Assembly (NCBI RefSeq): GCF_018332655.1 | Contig: NZ_BOQL01000015.1 | Location: 20,830 to 84,829 of the forward strand | From: Actinoplanes auranticolor | GTDB lineage: Bacteria; Actinomycetota; Actinomycetes; Mycobacteriales; Micromonosporaceae | Reading direction: 5' to 3' | Length of the DNA stretch: 64,000 bases | Shown here: positions 51,057 through 60,008 of the stretch, in pieces | Layout: every line of letters starts with the position of its first letter | How positions within the stretch are numbered: position 1 is the first letter of the stretch | Program-made: the position numbers and the translations under genes | Notes under the pieces: model-generated | Database searches by the model: none | Seen by the model: the letters and a program-made list of their open reading frames with translations, nothing else | What the model was told of the DNA's origin: nothing

Positions 51057-51376
51057 AGGAACGGCCGTACCTCGACCCTGCGGTTGCAGTGCTTGGACCC
51101 CTCGGCCGCGAGCTCGAGCGCCTGGTCGAGGTCGGCGGCCTGGAAGACCCAGAAACCGGCGAGGTACTCCTTCGACTCGAGGAAGGGCCCGTCGGTGAAC
51201 ACCGGTTCCGCCCCGCGGTTGTCGATGGTGGTGGCCGTGCTCGGGTCGCCGAGGCCACCGGCGAAGACCCAGTGCCCCTCGGCCTGCACGCGTTCGTTGA
51301 AGGCGCGGATGGCGGCCATCTCGTCCGGGGTGGCCGAGTCGGTCCGGTCGTCGATCACGGAAACCAGGTACTGCAT
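51053..51376 (-). CDS. DGPF/YCII-family protein, ECF42 partner
   Basis: 107 residues from ATG 51376. A ferredoxin-like YCII fold with the motif FTDGPFLESKEYLAGFWVF, the DGPF signature of ECF42 partners. It is translationally coupled to the sigma gene. DGPF proteins are thought to be targets or input components of ECF42; the molecular role is not established. Confidence 0.93.
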   Translation of the reverse strand: MQYLVSVIDDRTDSATPDEMAAIRAFNERVQAEGHWVFAGGLGDPSTATTIDNRGAEPVFTDGPFLESKEYLAGFWVFQAADLDQALELAAEGSKHCNRRVEVRPFL

Positions 51377-51477
51377 CTGACGATCATCTCCTGTGGTTCG
51401 GGGCGCCTGTCGTGGGCGGCCGCTCACCCCTGCTACGAACACCCCGGGCCCGATCCGACACCGCTGCCGGGATTCCT

Positions 51478-53877
51478 TCAAGAATTCTCGGCCGGGGCGT
51501 CCTGATCCGACAGGCGCGCCCGGGCGGCGGCGGCACCGTCCGCATCACCGGCCTTCTCGCACGCCTCGACGGCCGCCTCCCAGTGCTGCCGCGCGTCGTC
51601 CGGGCCGTCGAGGATCCGCGCGACGTCGCCGAGGTGGAGCAGCGTGCGGCCGGTCGGCCGGCCGTCGTCCTGGCGGATCCGCAGGCTCTGCTGCAGCAGC
51701 TCCCGCGCCTGGGCCGCACGCCGCCGGCTGCCCTGCTGCCCCGCGCCGGCGGCGACCGCCCCGGCGGCCACGATGGCTCCCGCGTTGAGGAGAGCCGCAG
51801 CCTGGCCCTGGCGGTCCTGGACGGCCGGGTGACACTCCAGCGCGGCACTCCAGGCCTGCGCCGCGTCCAGCCGTTCCCCGAGCGACCACTGGGCCAGCGC
51901 GAGGTTGGTCAGGGCGGCGGCGTATCCGCGCCGGTCGCCGACGACCTCGAACTGGTTGGCCGCGCGGATCAGGTGGCGGCCGGCGAACCGCGGCTCGTCG
52001 CGGGCCAGGAACGCCACGCCCAGGCCCAGTTCGGTGAGCGCCTGCCCGGCCCGGTCGCTCGGTGAGCGCTGCTGGCGGGCCCGCTGCAGCTGGTCGAGCG
52101 CGCCGTCGACGTCACCCTGGTCGAGCAGCGCGAGGCCCAGGTTGGTCCGGGACTGGGCCGCGCCCCGGCGGTGCCGCAGTGCCACCGCCGCGGTCAGCTC
52201 GACGGCAGCCCGGTGCGGGTCGCCCTGCCACCGGTACACCGCCCCCAGCTCATTGTGGGCCCAGCCCGCGACCGCGGCCGACTGGCGGGCCACCGGGCTG
52301 TTCAGCACCGCGCGGCACACCGCGGCCCAGTCGTCGAGCCGGCCGGTGGAGGCGTACCAGGTGCACAGCGCGACCGCGAGCCGCAACCACCAGCGGCGCA
52401 TCCGGCGCGGCGGGTTGGCCGGCAGTGCCCCCGGCCGGCCCCACGGTTCGCAGATGAGCGAGCCCAGCAGCGCCTCGTGCCGGGCGAACCAGCTGCCGCC
52501 GGGCTCGGTGCCGGACGGCTGGTCGGGCAGGACGGTCTCGGCGTAGCGCTCGGCCTGGCGGGCCAGATACCGCACCAGCCGGGCCTGGGCGGCCACCCGT
52601 CGCCGGGGCGGCTCGTCACAGAGAAGATGGACCTGGGCGTAGTGCACGAGCAGGGGCCGCAGCCTGTACCGGCCGTCCGGGGTCACCGTGACGAAGGCGC
52701 TCTCGGCCGCCTGGTCCAGCATCCGGTCGGTGTGCCCGCGGTTGGTGCCCGTCAGCGCGGCGACGGCGTTGCGGCTGACCGGATGCGGCACGAGCGCGAG
52801 CAGGCGGACCAGGCGCCGGGTGTCGGCGGCCAGCCCGGCGTACGCCCGGTCCCGGCGCGCGAGCAGGGTCAGCGTGGCATCGACGCGGCCGTTGTCCAGG
52901 CCGTGCCGCAACGCGGTCTCCAGGTCCGGCGCCGACCAGCCCTGGGCGGCCAGCCACGAGCCGAGCACCCGGACCGCGTGCGGTTGCCGGCCGGCCAGCT
53001 CCACGATGCGCCGTACCGTCGGCTCGCTCTGCAGTCCCCGGCGCACGGACCCGGCATCGCGCGCGGCCGCCGCGAACAGCTCCACCGCGTCTTCGGCGGA
53101 CGGCTCGGCCAGGTGCCGGGTGCGAACACCCTTGAGACCGTGCAACGTGGGACCGCCGGCGATCAGCAGCCGGCACCGCCGGGCCGGCGGCAACAGCGGA
53201 CGTACCTGATCCGGCGAGTCGACGTTGTCCAGGACCAGCAGAATCTTGCGGTCGCCGAGCGCGGTACGCAGCAGCGTGGCCGCCGCGTCCAGGTCGGTCG
53301 CCCGGCTCAGCGCGGCCTCGTCGATGCCGGCCGTCCGGCACAGCGCGTCGACCACCTCCCGGGGCCGTAGCGACCGTGCCGTGCCGCGCCGATCGGTCTT
53401 GCGCAGGTCCAGGTACAGCTGGCCGTCCGGGTAGTGGTTGCGCACCGCGTTGGCGGCCTGGACGACGCAGGCGGACGTGCCCACCGCCCGCCGTCCCAGC
53501 AGGGCCACCGCGTGCTCGGTACGGACGGCATCGCCCAGCCAGTCCACCACCGAGCGGCGGCCCACGAAGCCGGTGGTGTCGGGCAGGTTGACGGGTACCC
53601 CGGCTTCCTGGACCGAGACCGGAGGCTTGGGCTCGACCGCCGGGCCGGCCTGCAGCGCGCGGCGGCTGCGCACCTCCAGCGTGGCGAGCACGCCGACGAG
53701 CACGACGCCGGCCGCGGCGATGATCCAGGTGATGGGGCCCAGCTTGGGATCGATCATGTCGGCCAGGATGTTGCTCGCGATGCCACCCACCACCGAGCCG
53801 ACCGCGATCGACGCGGTCAGCACCCACTGCCACCGCTGGGGCCGGGCGGGCCGGTGGGTCTGCTCGCGCGGGCTCAT
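51478..53877 (-). CDS. Membrane-anchored STAND-type NTPase-like/TPR protein with degenerate P-loop
   Basis: 799 residues from ATG 53877, overlapping the permease stop (ATGA). Two TM segments (about 18-39 and 49-67) and a linker precede an AfsR-like NB-ARC region. In place of GxGGVGKT stands GRRAVGTS (128-135), with the Walker A lysine replaced; FPDGQLYLDLR-like (here YPDGQLYLDLRK) and Walker B ILLVLDNVD remain. A winged-helix-like region and about 350 residues of TPR repeats follow. Compared with AfsR-type regulators the DNA-binding domain is missing and TMs are added. Suggests a membrane signalling scaffold tied to the importer-like genes upstream. Function unknown. Confidence 0.85.
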   Translation of the reverse strand: MSPREQTHRPARPQRWQWVLTASIAVGSVVGGIASNILADMIDPKLGPITWIIAAAGVVLVGVLATLEVRSRRALQAGPAVEPKPPVSVQEAGVPVNLPDTTGFVGRRSVVDWLGDAVRTEHAVALLGRRAVGTSACVVQAANAVRNHYPDGQLYLDLRKTDRRGTARSLRPREVVDALCRTAGIDEAALSRATDLDAAATLLRTALGDRKILLVLDNVDSPDQVRPLLPPARRCRLLIAGGPTLHGLKGVRTRHLAEPSAEDAVELFAAAARDAGSVRRGLQSEPTVRRIVELAGRQPHAVRVLGSWLAAQGWSAPDLETALRHGLDNGRVDATLTLLARRDRAYAGLAADTRRLVRLLALVPHPVSRNAVAALTGTNRGHTDRMLDQAAESAFVTVTPDGRYRLRPLLVHYAQVHLLCDEPPRRRVAAQARLVRYLARQAERYAETVLPDQPSGTEPGGSWFARHEALLGSLICEPWGRPGALPANPPRRMRRWWLRLAVALCTWYASTGRLDDWAAVCRAVLNSPVARQSAAVAGWAHNELGAVYRWQGDPHRAAVELTAAVALRHRRGAAQSRTNLGLALLDQGDVDGALDQLQRARQQRSPSDRAGQALTELGLGVAFLARDEPRFAGRHLIRAANQFEVVGDRRGYAAALTNLALAQWSLGERLDAAQAWSAALECHPAVQDRQGQAAALLNAGAIVAAGAVAAGAGQQGSRRRAAQARELLQQSLRIRQDDGRPTGRTLLHLGDVARILDGPDDARQHWEAAVEACEKAGDADGAAAARARLSDQDAPAENS

Positions 53878-55658
53878 CGCACCGCTCCGGACACCAGGCC
53901 GGCGATCACCTGACGGCGGGCGAGCACGATGACCACCAGCGGCGGTATCGAGGCGAGCAGCGCGAAGGCGGCGAGAGTGCCGCTGTTGGAGACGAACTGC
54001 CGGGTCTGGCCGAACACCATCAGCCCGAGCGGAGTGCCCGAGCCGCCGAACAGCAGACCCACCACGAAGTCGTTCCAGACCTGCACGAACTCGAGCACGG
54101 CGACGGCGATGATGGCCGGCACGGCGGCGGGCACCGTGCGCCACAGCACGCCCCATTCGCGCCGGCCGGCGGTCCGGGCCGCGCGGATCCGGGCGCCGGG
54201 CACGTCGGCGAGCGCATTGCGCAACACCAGGACGGCGAACGGCGCACCGAGTGCCACGTGCACCAGTCCCAGTCCGACGCCGGTGCCGGCCAGCCCGGCC
54301 CGTTCCAGCACCTCGTTGATCGGGCCGGCCACCACCTGCACCGGCACCGCGGACGCGGCGACCAGCAGAGCGCCGGCGGCGGACGTGCCGGGTGGGCGCA
54401 ACCGGGCCAGGGCGTACCCGGCCGGGAGCGCCACGATGATCACCAGCACCGTCACCGACACGGCGAGCAGGGCGGTGAACCCGAACGAGCGGATCACCTC
54501 CGGCTGGGTGAGGATCTCGCCGTACGAGCTGAGCCGCAGCGACGCGGCGGTCCAGCCCCGGGTGGCGGCTTCCCGCGGCGAATGCAGCGAGGTGGCCACC
54601 AGGGCGAGCACCGGCACCGCCCAGAGCAGGGCGATGAGGATCGGCAAGGCGCGGCGGACCGGCCACCGGGTGCGCTCGGCCACCGTACGGGCCGGCGCGG
54701 CCTCCAGGGTGGGCGGCGGCCAGGCCTGACGACCACCCACCGCCGCGGCCACCACGCCGATGCCCAGCGCCACCAGCCACAGGGTGTTGAGCGCCGCGGC
54801 CGGACCCGTGGTGGCGCTGCCCGAGGTCTGCCACACCCGCACGGCCAGGTTGGCCGCCTCGTCCAGACTGGAGCCCGGGGCCATGACCAGGATCAGGTCG
54901 AACGCCCGGGCGGTACCCAGCGCCACCAGCGCGAACACGATGGCGGCGGTACGGCGCAGCAACGGCCGCCACAGCGCGTCCCGGAACACGTCCAGCCGCC
55001 CGCCGCCGTTGGCCCGGACCGCGTCGGTGAGGTCGGCGGGCAGCGCGTCCAGCGCCGCCCGGAACACCACGACGGGCAGGCCGATCCAGGCCCACACGAA
55101 CGCCGACATCAGCGCGACGGTGATCAGGCCCGAGCCCAGCCACGCCGGGGCCGCGTCGGCCGGCACCCCGAACAGGCCGGCCAGCGCGGTCAGGACCGCG
55201 GTGCCGGCGCCGCGGGCCGGGTCGGGGTCGTAGAACAACCGGAACATGACGCCGGTGACCACCAGCGGCAACGCCATCGGCGCGAGCAGCAGCAGCGTGC
55301 CGGAACGGCGGGACGCCGCCAGCAGGAAACCCAGGGTGATCACGACCACGGGGACCACCGCGGCCCACAGCACCGTACGGCCCAGTACCTCCCAGGTGCC
55401 CTCCGCGGCGAGGGCGGTGCGGAAGTTCTCCAGCCCCACCCACTGCCCGTCCGGTCCGGTCACGCTCGCCTGCACCGTACGGGCGACCGGCCAGAGCAGG
55501 ATGCCGCCCAGCAGCAGGGCGATCGGGGTCAGCAGCAGCGACGCGAACCCGCCGCTCGGGTAGGCCCGGCTGCGCCGGCCCGGCCCGACGTCGTCGATGA
55601 CCACGGTCTCCCCGAGCAGCCGGGACGCCGCCGCGCGCGTACGGGCCGGCTGGGTCAC
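53874..55658 (-). CDS. Fused ABC-importer permease (two MalF/MalG-type domains in one chain)
   Basis: 594 residues from GTG 55658, overlapping the solute-binding-protein stop (GTGA). Domain 1 (about 40-310) and domain 2 (about 335-594) each have five to six TMs and an EAA-type loop: TDAVRANGGGRLDVFRDAL (211-229) and RIRAARTAGRREWGVLWRT (490-508). Sugar importers normally encode two separate permeases; here they are joined by a P/A-rich linker (about 313-333). The retained EAA loops imply that an ATPase still docks. It lies between the solute-binding protein and the STAND/TPR gene. Confidence 0.88.
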   Translation of the reverse strand: MTQPARTRAAASRLLGETVVIDDVGPGRRSRAYPSGGFASLLLTPIALLLGGILLWPVARTVQASVTGPDGQWVGLENFRTALAAEGTWEVLGRTVLWAAVVPVVVITLGFLLAASRRSGTLLLLAPMALPLVVTGVMFRLFYDPDPARGAGTAVLTALAGLFGVPADAAPAWLGSGLITVALMSAFVWAWIGLPVVVFRAALDALPADLTDAVRANGGGRLDVFRDALWRPLLRRTAAIVFALVALGTARAFDLILVMAPGSSLDEAANLAVRVWQTSGSATTGPAAALNTLWLVALGIGVVAAAVGGRQAWPPPTLEAAPARTVAERTRWPVRRALPILIALLWAVPVLALVATSLHSPREAATRGWTAASLRLSSYGEILTQPEVIRSFGFTALLAVSVTVLVIIVALPAGYALARLRPPGTSAAGALLVAASAVPVQVVAGPINEVLERAGLAGTGVGLGLVHVALGAPFAVLVLRNALADVPGARIRAARTAGRREWGVLWRTVPAAVPAIIAVAVLEFVQVWNDFVVGLLFGGSGTPLGLMVFGQTRQFVSNSGTLAAFALLASIPPLVVIVLARRQVIAGLVSGAVR

Positions 55659-56896
55659 GAGCCGGTCTCCCGCCGGGCCTGCGCGGCCGCCCGTACCAGT
55701 CGCCGGCAGGCCCGGTCGACGGCGCCGGGCCGGGTCACCTCGGCCAGGAAGTCCTGCAGGATCTTCCAGCTGCCCAGCCCGTCCGGCCCGCCGAGCGAGC
55801 CGCGCAGCTGGTCGGACAGGTCGAACTGCAGCGCGCCGGCCGGGTCGCTGAGCTCGGCCGCCCGGGCCGCCGCCGGCCCGTACGCGTCCGGCTTGATCAG
55901 GGTGTTCGGCGACAGGTAGCCCCCGGCGGTGATCCACGGCCGGAACGACTCCCGGCGCGTCAGCCACTCCACCAGCTCACCGCCCACGCCGGACCCGGCG
56001 AACACCATCGCGGCGTCGCCGGCCACGAGCAACGGTTGCGCCCGGGGCCCGGCGGGGAAACGCGCCGCGGACAGCGCAGCCGCCCCGGCCGGGCGGAACC
56101 TGTCCGCGACGGCGGCGATGAAGTCACCCTCGACCACCATCGCGGCGCGGCCCTCGACCACCTGGATGACCGACTCCTCGTTCTGGGTGATCAGCGCCCG
56201 GCCGATCCCGTCCGGGAACGCGCCCGGGATTGCCCAGACGGCGGCCAGCTCGGTGAGCGCGGTCCGCACCAGCGGGCCGTCCCAGGGCTCGGTACCGTCC
56301 ACCAGGCCCTGGTACTCACCCGGGGCGGCGAAGCCGATGAGCAGGTTCTCCAGCCAGTCGGTGAGGACCCAGCCGTCCGCCGCGCCCAGCGCCAGCGGTG
56401 CGGGCCCGCCGGCTGCCGCGCGCTCGCGGACCAGCGCCACGAACTCGGCCCAGGTGCCCGGCGGCTCGGGGAACCGGTCGGCGGGATACCAGACCAGCGA
56501 CTTGTGCGCGGCCTTCACCCAGGCGCCGTACTGCCGGCCGTCGACGGTGACCATGGCCTGCCACTGGTCGGCGAAGCGGCGGGTGACCTCGGCCGGCACC
56601 GGCTGCAGCCAGCCCCGGCGGGCGTAGTCGGCGATCAGGCTGATCTGCGGCACGATCGCGACGTCGGGCTGGTTGCCGGCCCGGTAGCGGGCACTGAGGA
56701 ACGCGTCGATGTCGTTGCGGGTGCTGACCACGTCGACCGGGTGCGGATACTGCCGGACCACCTCGCGGAACCGGACCAGCTCGCCGCCGCTCCAGACCAC
56801 GGCGACCTGCACCGGCCGCGGGGAACGGCCACAGCCGGTGGCCCCGGCGACGACGGCGCCGAGAGCTCCACCCAGGACGGCACGACGGCTCGTCAC
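55655..56896 (-). CDS. Extracellular solute-binding lipoprotein (sugar-type)
   Basis: 413 residues from GTG 56896, overlapping the ATPase-like gene stop (GTGA). A twin-arginine-like SRRAVLGG start and lipobox AGATGC (cysteine about 22) show it is an exported lipoprotein. The two-lobe family-1 binding-protein fold is indicated by PDVAIVPQISLIADYARRGWLQPV, PGTWAEFVALV and YLSPNTLIKPDAYG. It should deliver a ligand to the fused permease. Ligand is probably a sugar or small glycoside by family resemblance only. Confidence 0.9.
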   Translation of the reverse strand: MTSRRAVLGGALGAVVAGATGCGRSPRPVQVAVVWSGGELVRFREVVRQYPHPVDVVSTRNDIDAFLSARYRAGNQPDVAIVPQISLIADYARRGWLQPVPAEVTRRFADQWQAMVTVDGRQYGAWVKAAHKSLVWYPADRFPEPPGTWAEFVALVRERAAAGGPAPLALGAADGWVLTDWLENLLIGFAAPGEYQGLVDGTEPWDGPLVRTALTELAAVWAIPGAFPDGIGRALITQNEESVIQVVEGRAAMVVEGDFIAAVADRFRPAGAAALSAARFPAGPRAQPLLVAGDAAMVFAGSGVGGELVEWLTRRESFRPWITAGGYLSPNTLIKPDAYGPAAARAAELSDPAGALQFDLSDQLRGSLGGPDGLGSWKILQDFLAEVTRPGAVDRACRRLVRAAAQARRETGS

Positions 56897-57489
56897 GGCG
56901 TCACCGCCACGGTCCGCGCGCCCTCCGGCGCGGCCTGCCGATCACCGAAGATCGCGGTGGCGGGTGCGGCGAAGACGGGCAACTCGATCCGGGCCAGCAG
57001 GTCGTCCAGCGGGCCGCAGACGGCGGGGTCGGGCCGTTCGAGCACCAGCGCCTCCGGCATGGACACCACCGCCCGGGCCAGCGCACCGCGCATCCGCTGC
57101 TGCGCGGTGATCTCATGGGGACGCTGCTCCAGCACCGGTCCGAGCTCGAGCTGGTAGATCAACGTGGACGCCCAGCCCCGGACGATCTCGTGCACCGATT
57201 CCTGCCGCCAGACCAGATACTCGATGTTCTGCCGGACGGTCAGGTGCGGCAGGAGCGCTCCCCCGCGCGGCACGTACCCGATCTGCCGGGCGCCCGGCGG
57301 CAGCGCGGTGACGTCGCGATCGCCGACCAGGACCTGTCCGGACACGGGCGGCGCCAGGCCCGCCACCGTCCGGGCCAGCGCCGTCGCCACCTCGGCCCCG
57401 GCGATCACCACCACCGGGTCGGCTTCCCCGGCGAAGAACGAGACCGCGGCCGGGACCTCACCGGGCACCGCCACCACCAGCTCACGCAC
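56893..57489 (-). CDS. Degenerate ABC ATPase-like protein lacking catalytic motifs
   Basis: 198 residues from GTG 57489. The MalK-like frame is clear (SGQVLVGDRDVTALPPGARQIGYV...LLPHLTVRQNIEYL), but each catalytic element is changed: Walker A is GAEVATALA with no lysine or serine/threonine, the Q-loop is PRGGALL in place of FQ, the signature is HEITAQQ in place of LSGGQ, Walker B is LVLERP in place of LLDEP, and no switch histidine is found. Full-length alignment otherwise is unbroken and codon use normal, so this is a maintained pseudo-ATPase rather than decay. First gene of the four-gene overlap unit. Confidence 0.85.
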   Translation of the reverse strand: MRELVVAVPGEVPAAVSFFAGEADPVVVIAGAEVATALARTVAGLAPPVSGQVLVGDRDVTALPPGARQIGYVPRGGALLPHLTVRQNIEYLVWRQESVHEIVRGWASTLIYQLELGPVLEQRPHEITAQQRMRGALARAVVSMPEALVLERPDPAVCGPLDDLLARIELPVFAAPATAIFGDRQAAPEGARTVAVTP

Positions 57490-57875
57490 CTCGAGAATCG
57501 CCGAACACCTCCCTGGGCCGCCGGCCAGACATCGACAGTCGGTGACTGCACCCTAGCGATATCGTGCTCGTCCCCGATGCCCGGTGGCACCTTCCTGCCA
57601 TCGAAGGAGGCGTTCATGTGCGCGCCCGGCGACAGCTGGATCCCGGCGGCCCCGGCCCTGCGGCGGCAGCCCGATCGTGCTCCTGGCGGCAGCCGAACGG
57701 CGGATCGGCCGTAGCTGTTGATACACAGCCGGTCACCGTTCCGATCGCTACTCTGTGTAGTTGAAGGGTGGTCCTCGACCGGGCGGGATGCGGTAATTGA
57801 CGGAGAAACGCGGGTCTGTCGCCCGCGCGACTGTCACTCGCTGTATCAATGTCGTCCCCGCTCCCAGGAGGCCCC
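57490..57875. other. Divergent intergenic region
   Basis: Between the ABC-like operon and the S33 hydrolase gene. It contains one candidate small gene (57616-57714). TACACAG (57722-57728) and CTGTGTA (57753-57759) form a 7-24-7 inverted repeat upstream of the hydrolase. No other feature seen. Confidence 0.5.
57616..57714 (+). CDS. Possible 32-residue peptide
   Basis: ATG 57616 is preceded by GAAGGAGG at ideal spacing, the main reason to list it. The peptide begins MCAPGDSWIP and ends in a P/R-rich tail, with no recognisable motif or signal. It could be a leader peptide, or chance. Low confidence. Confidence 0.25.
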   Translation: MCAPGDSWIPAAPALRRQPDRAPGGSRTADRP

Positions 57876-59636
57876 ATGTCGTTCCTCGCGCGCCTGCTCG
57901 GCGCCGGGCTCGCCGGATCGCTGCTCGCCGGCGCAGCCGTCGCGCCGGCGTCCGCCGTGGCACCGGCGGCTCCCGCGATGGGGGCCACCGCGGCGGACGT
58001 GACCAGTCAGCAGGAAGCCGAGCGGGTCGACCGGGTGCCGACGCCGGTCCTGCAGTGGTACGCCTGCTACGGACGCGCGCAGTGCGCCACCGTCCGGCTG
58101 CCGCTGGACTACGACGAACCCGACGGGGCGTCGGTGGAGATCGCCCTGCTGCGGGTCAAGGCGCGCAAGCAGGCGCAGCGGATCGGCAGCCTCTTCGTCA
58201 ACCCCGGCGGCCCGGGCGGCTCCGGCACCGACATGGCCGCGCTGGCCCCGGCCTACCTCAGCGAGAGCGTGCTGGACCGCTTCGACGTGGTCGGCTTCGA
58301 CCCCCGCGGCATCGGCATGAGCGACAACCTCAAGTGCTTCTCGTCCACGCGCGAGCAGGTCCTGGCGCAGAGCCAGTTCAACAAATTCTTCCCGTACGGC
58401 GCCAAGGAGGAAGCCGCCTACGTCAAGGCCGCCCGCACGATCGGCCGCGCCTGCTCCACCACCGGCGCCGCGCTCGCCGGTGCGATGTCCACCGCCGAGG
58501 TGGCCCGCGACCTGGACGTGTTGCGCCGGGCAGTCGGTGACCCGAAGCTGACCTACCTCGGGTTCAGCTACGGCACCCTGCTCGGGCAGTACTACGCCAA
58601 CATGTTCCCCGACCGGGTCCGGGCGCTCGCGCTCGACGGTGTCATCGACCCGAGGTCCTGGACCGGCGTCACCGCGCCGGGCACGCTGCAGGACAACCGG
58701 CTGCGCTCGGCGGACGCGGCCTACCGGGCGCTGCGCACCCTGCTGATCCGCTGTGACCGCGCCGGTGTGAAGCGGTGCGTGTTCGCCCGCGGCAACCCGC
58801 AGCGCCGCTTCGCGGCCGTCGCCCGAGCCCTGCGCGCCAAGCCGCTGCTGTTGGGCCGGGACGAGGACGGCAAAGCGGTGCGGCTGACCTACGCCGACTT
58901 CGTCGGTCTCACCCTCTCCGGCCTGCACTCGGCCGAAGCCGGCGACTTCGTCACCTCCGTCGCCGCCACGGTCGAGACGTTGCTCGCCGTGCCCAGCAGC
59001 AAGACCAAGAAGCAGCGGGCCACCGCGCGGGCCTCGCTGCGCGCCCACCTCGCGCGGGTGCGCACCCCCGCCCGCGATTTCCCGTACGACAACTCGGTCG
59101 AAGCGTTCAGCGGCGTCATCTGCACCGACGCCGACCACCCGCGCGACGCGGCGACGTGGCCCGCGCTGACCGCGGCCGAGGACGCCCGGGCGCCGTACTT
59201 CGGGCGGGCCTGGGGCTGGGGAACCGTGACGTGCGCCGGCGACACGTGGACCGTGCGCGACGAGGACGCCTACAAGGGTCCGTTCAACCGGCGTACCAGC
59301 GCGCCGGTGCTGTTCGTCGGCAACCACTGGGACCCGGCGACGAGCTACCGGCAGGCGGTGTCGGCGGCGAAGCTGCTGCCTGGTAGCCGACTGCTGTCCA
59401 GCGACAACTGGGGCCACACCGCGTATGGCACGTCCGCCTGCGTCACCGGCGGGGTGGACCGCTACCTGCTGCGCGGCACGCTGCCCGAGGCCGGCACCGT
59501 CTGCCATTCGCCGGCTCAGCCCTTCACCCGTCGCACCGCGGCGGGTGCCAAGGCCCAGGCAGTGCCGGACGAAGCGAAGCAGCTGCCGCCGGTCGCCGGT
59601 CCCTTCACCGCTCTTCGAGCAGAGCGGCGCCCGTGA
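57876..59636 (+). CDS. Secreted S33-family alpha/beta hydrolase (tripeptidyl aminopeptidase-like)
   Basis: 586 residues from ATG 57876, with AGGAGG upstream. A signal peptide (about 1-27, ending ASA) precedes the hydrolase. Oxyanion region NPGGPGGSGTD, nucleophile GFSYGTLLG, acid in NHWDPATSY and histidine in NWGHTAYG form the triad. Contains two cysteine pairs (CYGRAQC and ICTDA...VTC) typical of SccB/SlpD-like exported peptidases. Paralogue of the product of 39439-41022. Confidence 0.92.
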   Translation: MSFLARLLGAGLAGSLLAGAAVAPASAVAPAAPAMGATAADVTSQQEAERVDRVPTPVLQWYACYGRAQCATVRLPLDYDEPDGASVEIALLRVKARKQAQRIGSLFVNPGGPGGSGTDMAALAPAYLSESVLDRFDVVGFDPRGIGMSDNLKCFSSTREQVLAQSQFNKFFPYGAKEEAAYVKAARTIGRACSTTGAALAGAMSTAEVARDLDVLRRAVGDPKLTYLGFSYGTLLGQYYANMFPDRVRALALDGVIDPRSWTGVTAPGTLQDNRLRSADAAYRALRTLLIRCDRAGVKRCVFARGNPQRRFAAVARALRAKPLLLGRDEDGKAVRLTYADFVGLTLSGLHSAEAGDFVTSVAATVETLLAVPSSKTKKQRATARASLRAHLARVRTPARDFPYDNSVEAFSGVICTDADHPRDAATWPALTAAEDARAPYFGRAWGWGTVTCAGDTWTVRDEDAYKGPFNRRTSAPVLFVGNHWDPATSYRQAVSAAKLLPGSRLLSSDNWGHTAYGTSACVTGGVDRYLLRGTLPEAGTVCHSPAQPFTRRTAAGAKAQAVPDEAKQLPPVAGPFTALRAERRP

Positions 59637-60008
59637 GTCTCGAGCTTCGACCTGACGTGAGCATCATCATCCCCACCTGAACAGAACGGCGGTGGCCGTC
59701 TTCGGTTCACACGGTGCGGCGCCTACCGACCTCGGCGACCGGATGGGCTGACCCGCTCGAGTTCAGCGCGGCCAGCTGGCGCGGCCAACCGGGCCGACAC
59801 GGCCAAACAGGACGACACGACCAGCTTCACCCACGCGGCCGAGCCGACGCAGTCGAGCTGACGCGGCCAAGCCCGGCCGGACCGACGCGGGCGCCGACGC
59901 GGGGGCCGACGCGGGGCGGCACAGTGTGACAACGGCGCGGTCGTGTTTGAAGCCGGTTGCCGCGGGTAACCCGTTCATCCCAGCGCGGATCTTGAGAAGA
60001 CGGTGATC
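59637..60008. other. Gene-free stretch with repetitive GC-rich sequence
   Basis: No gene recognised. Between 59750 and 59930 short variants of CGACACGG and GACGCGG recur. The sharpest part is three 12-bp units starting CCGACGCGGG at 59882, 59894 and 59906. The repetition looks like local slippage rather than coding. Confidence 0.5.
59882..59917. repeat. Three tandem 12-bp repeats
   Basis: CCGACGCGGGCG, CCGACGCGGGGG and CCGACGCGGGGC follow one another without gap, in the gene-free stretch at 59637-60008. Confidence 0.7.

Noticed and set aside
54258..55919. Long plus-strand open frame opposite the fused permease
   Set aside because: Low-complexity composition with no domain, while the minus strand encodes clear permease segments.
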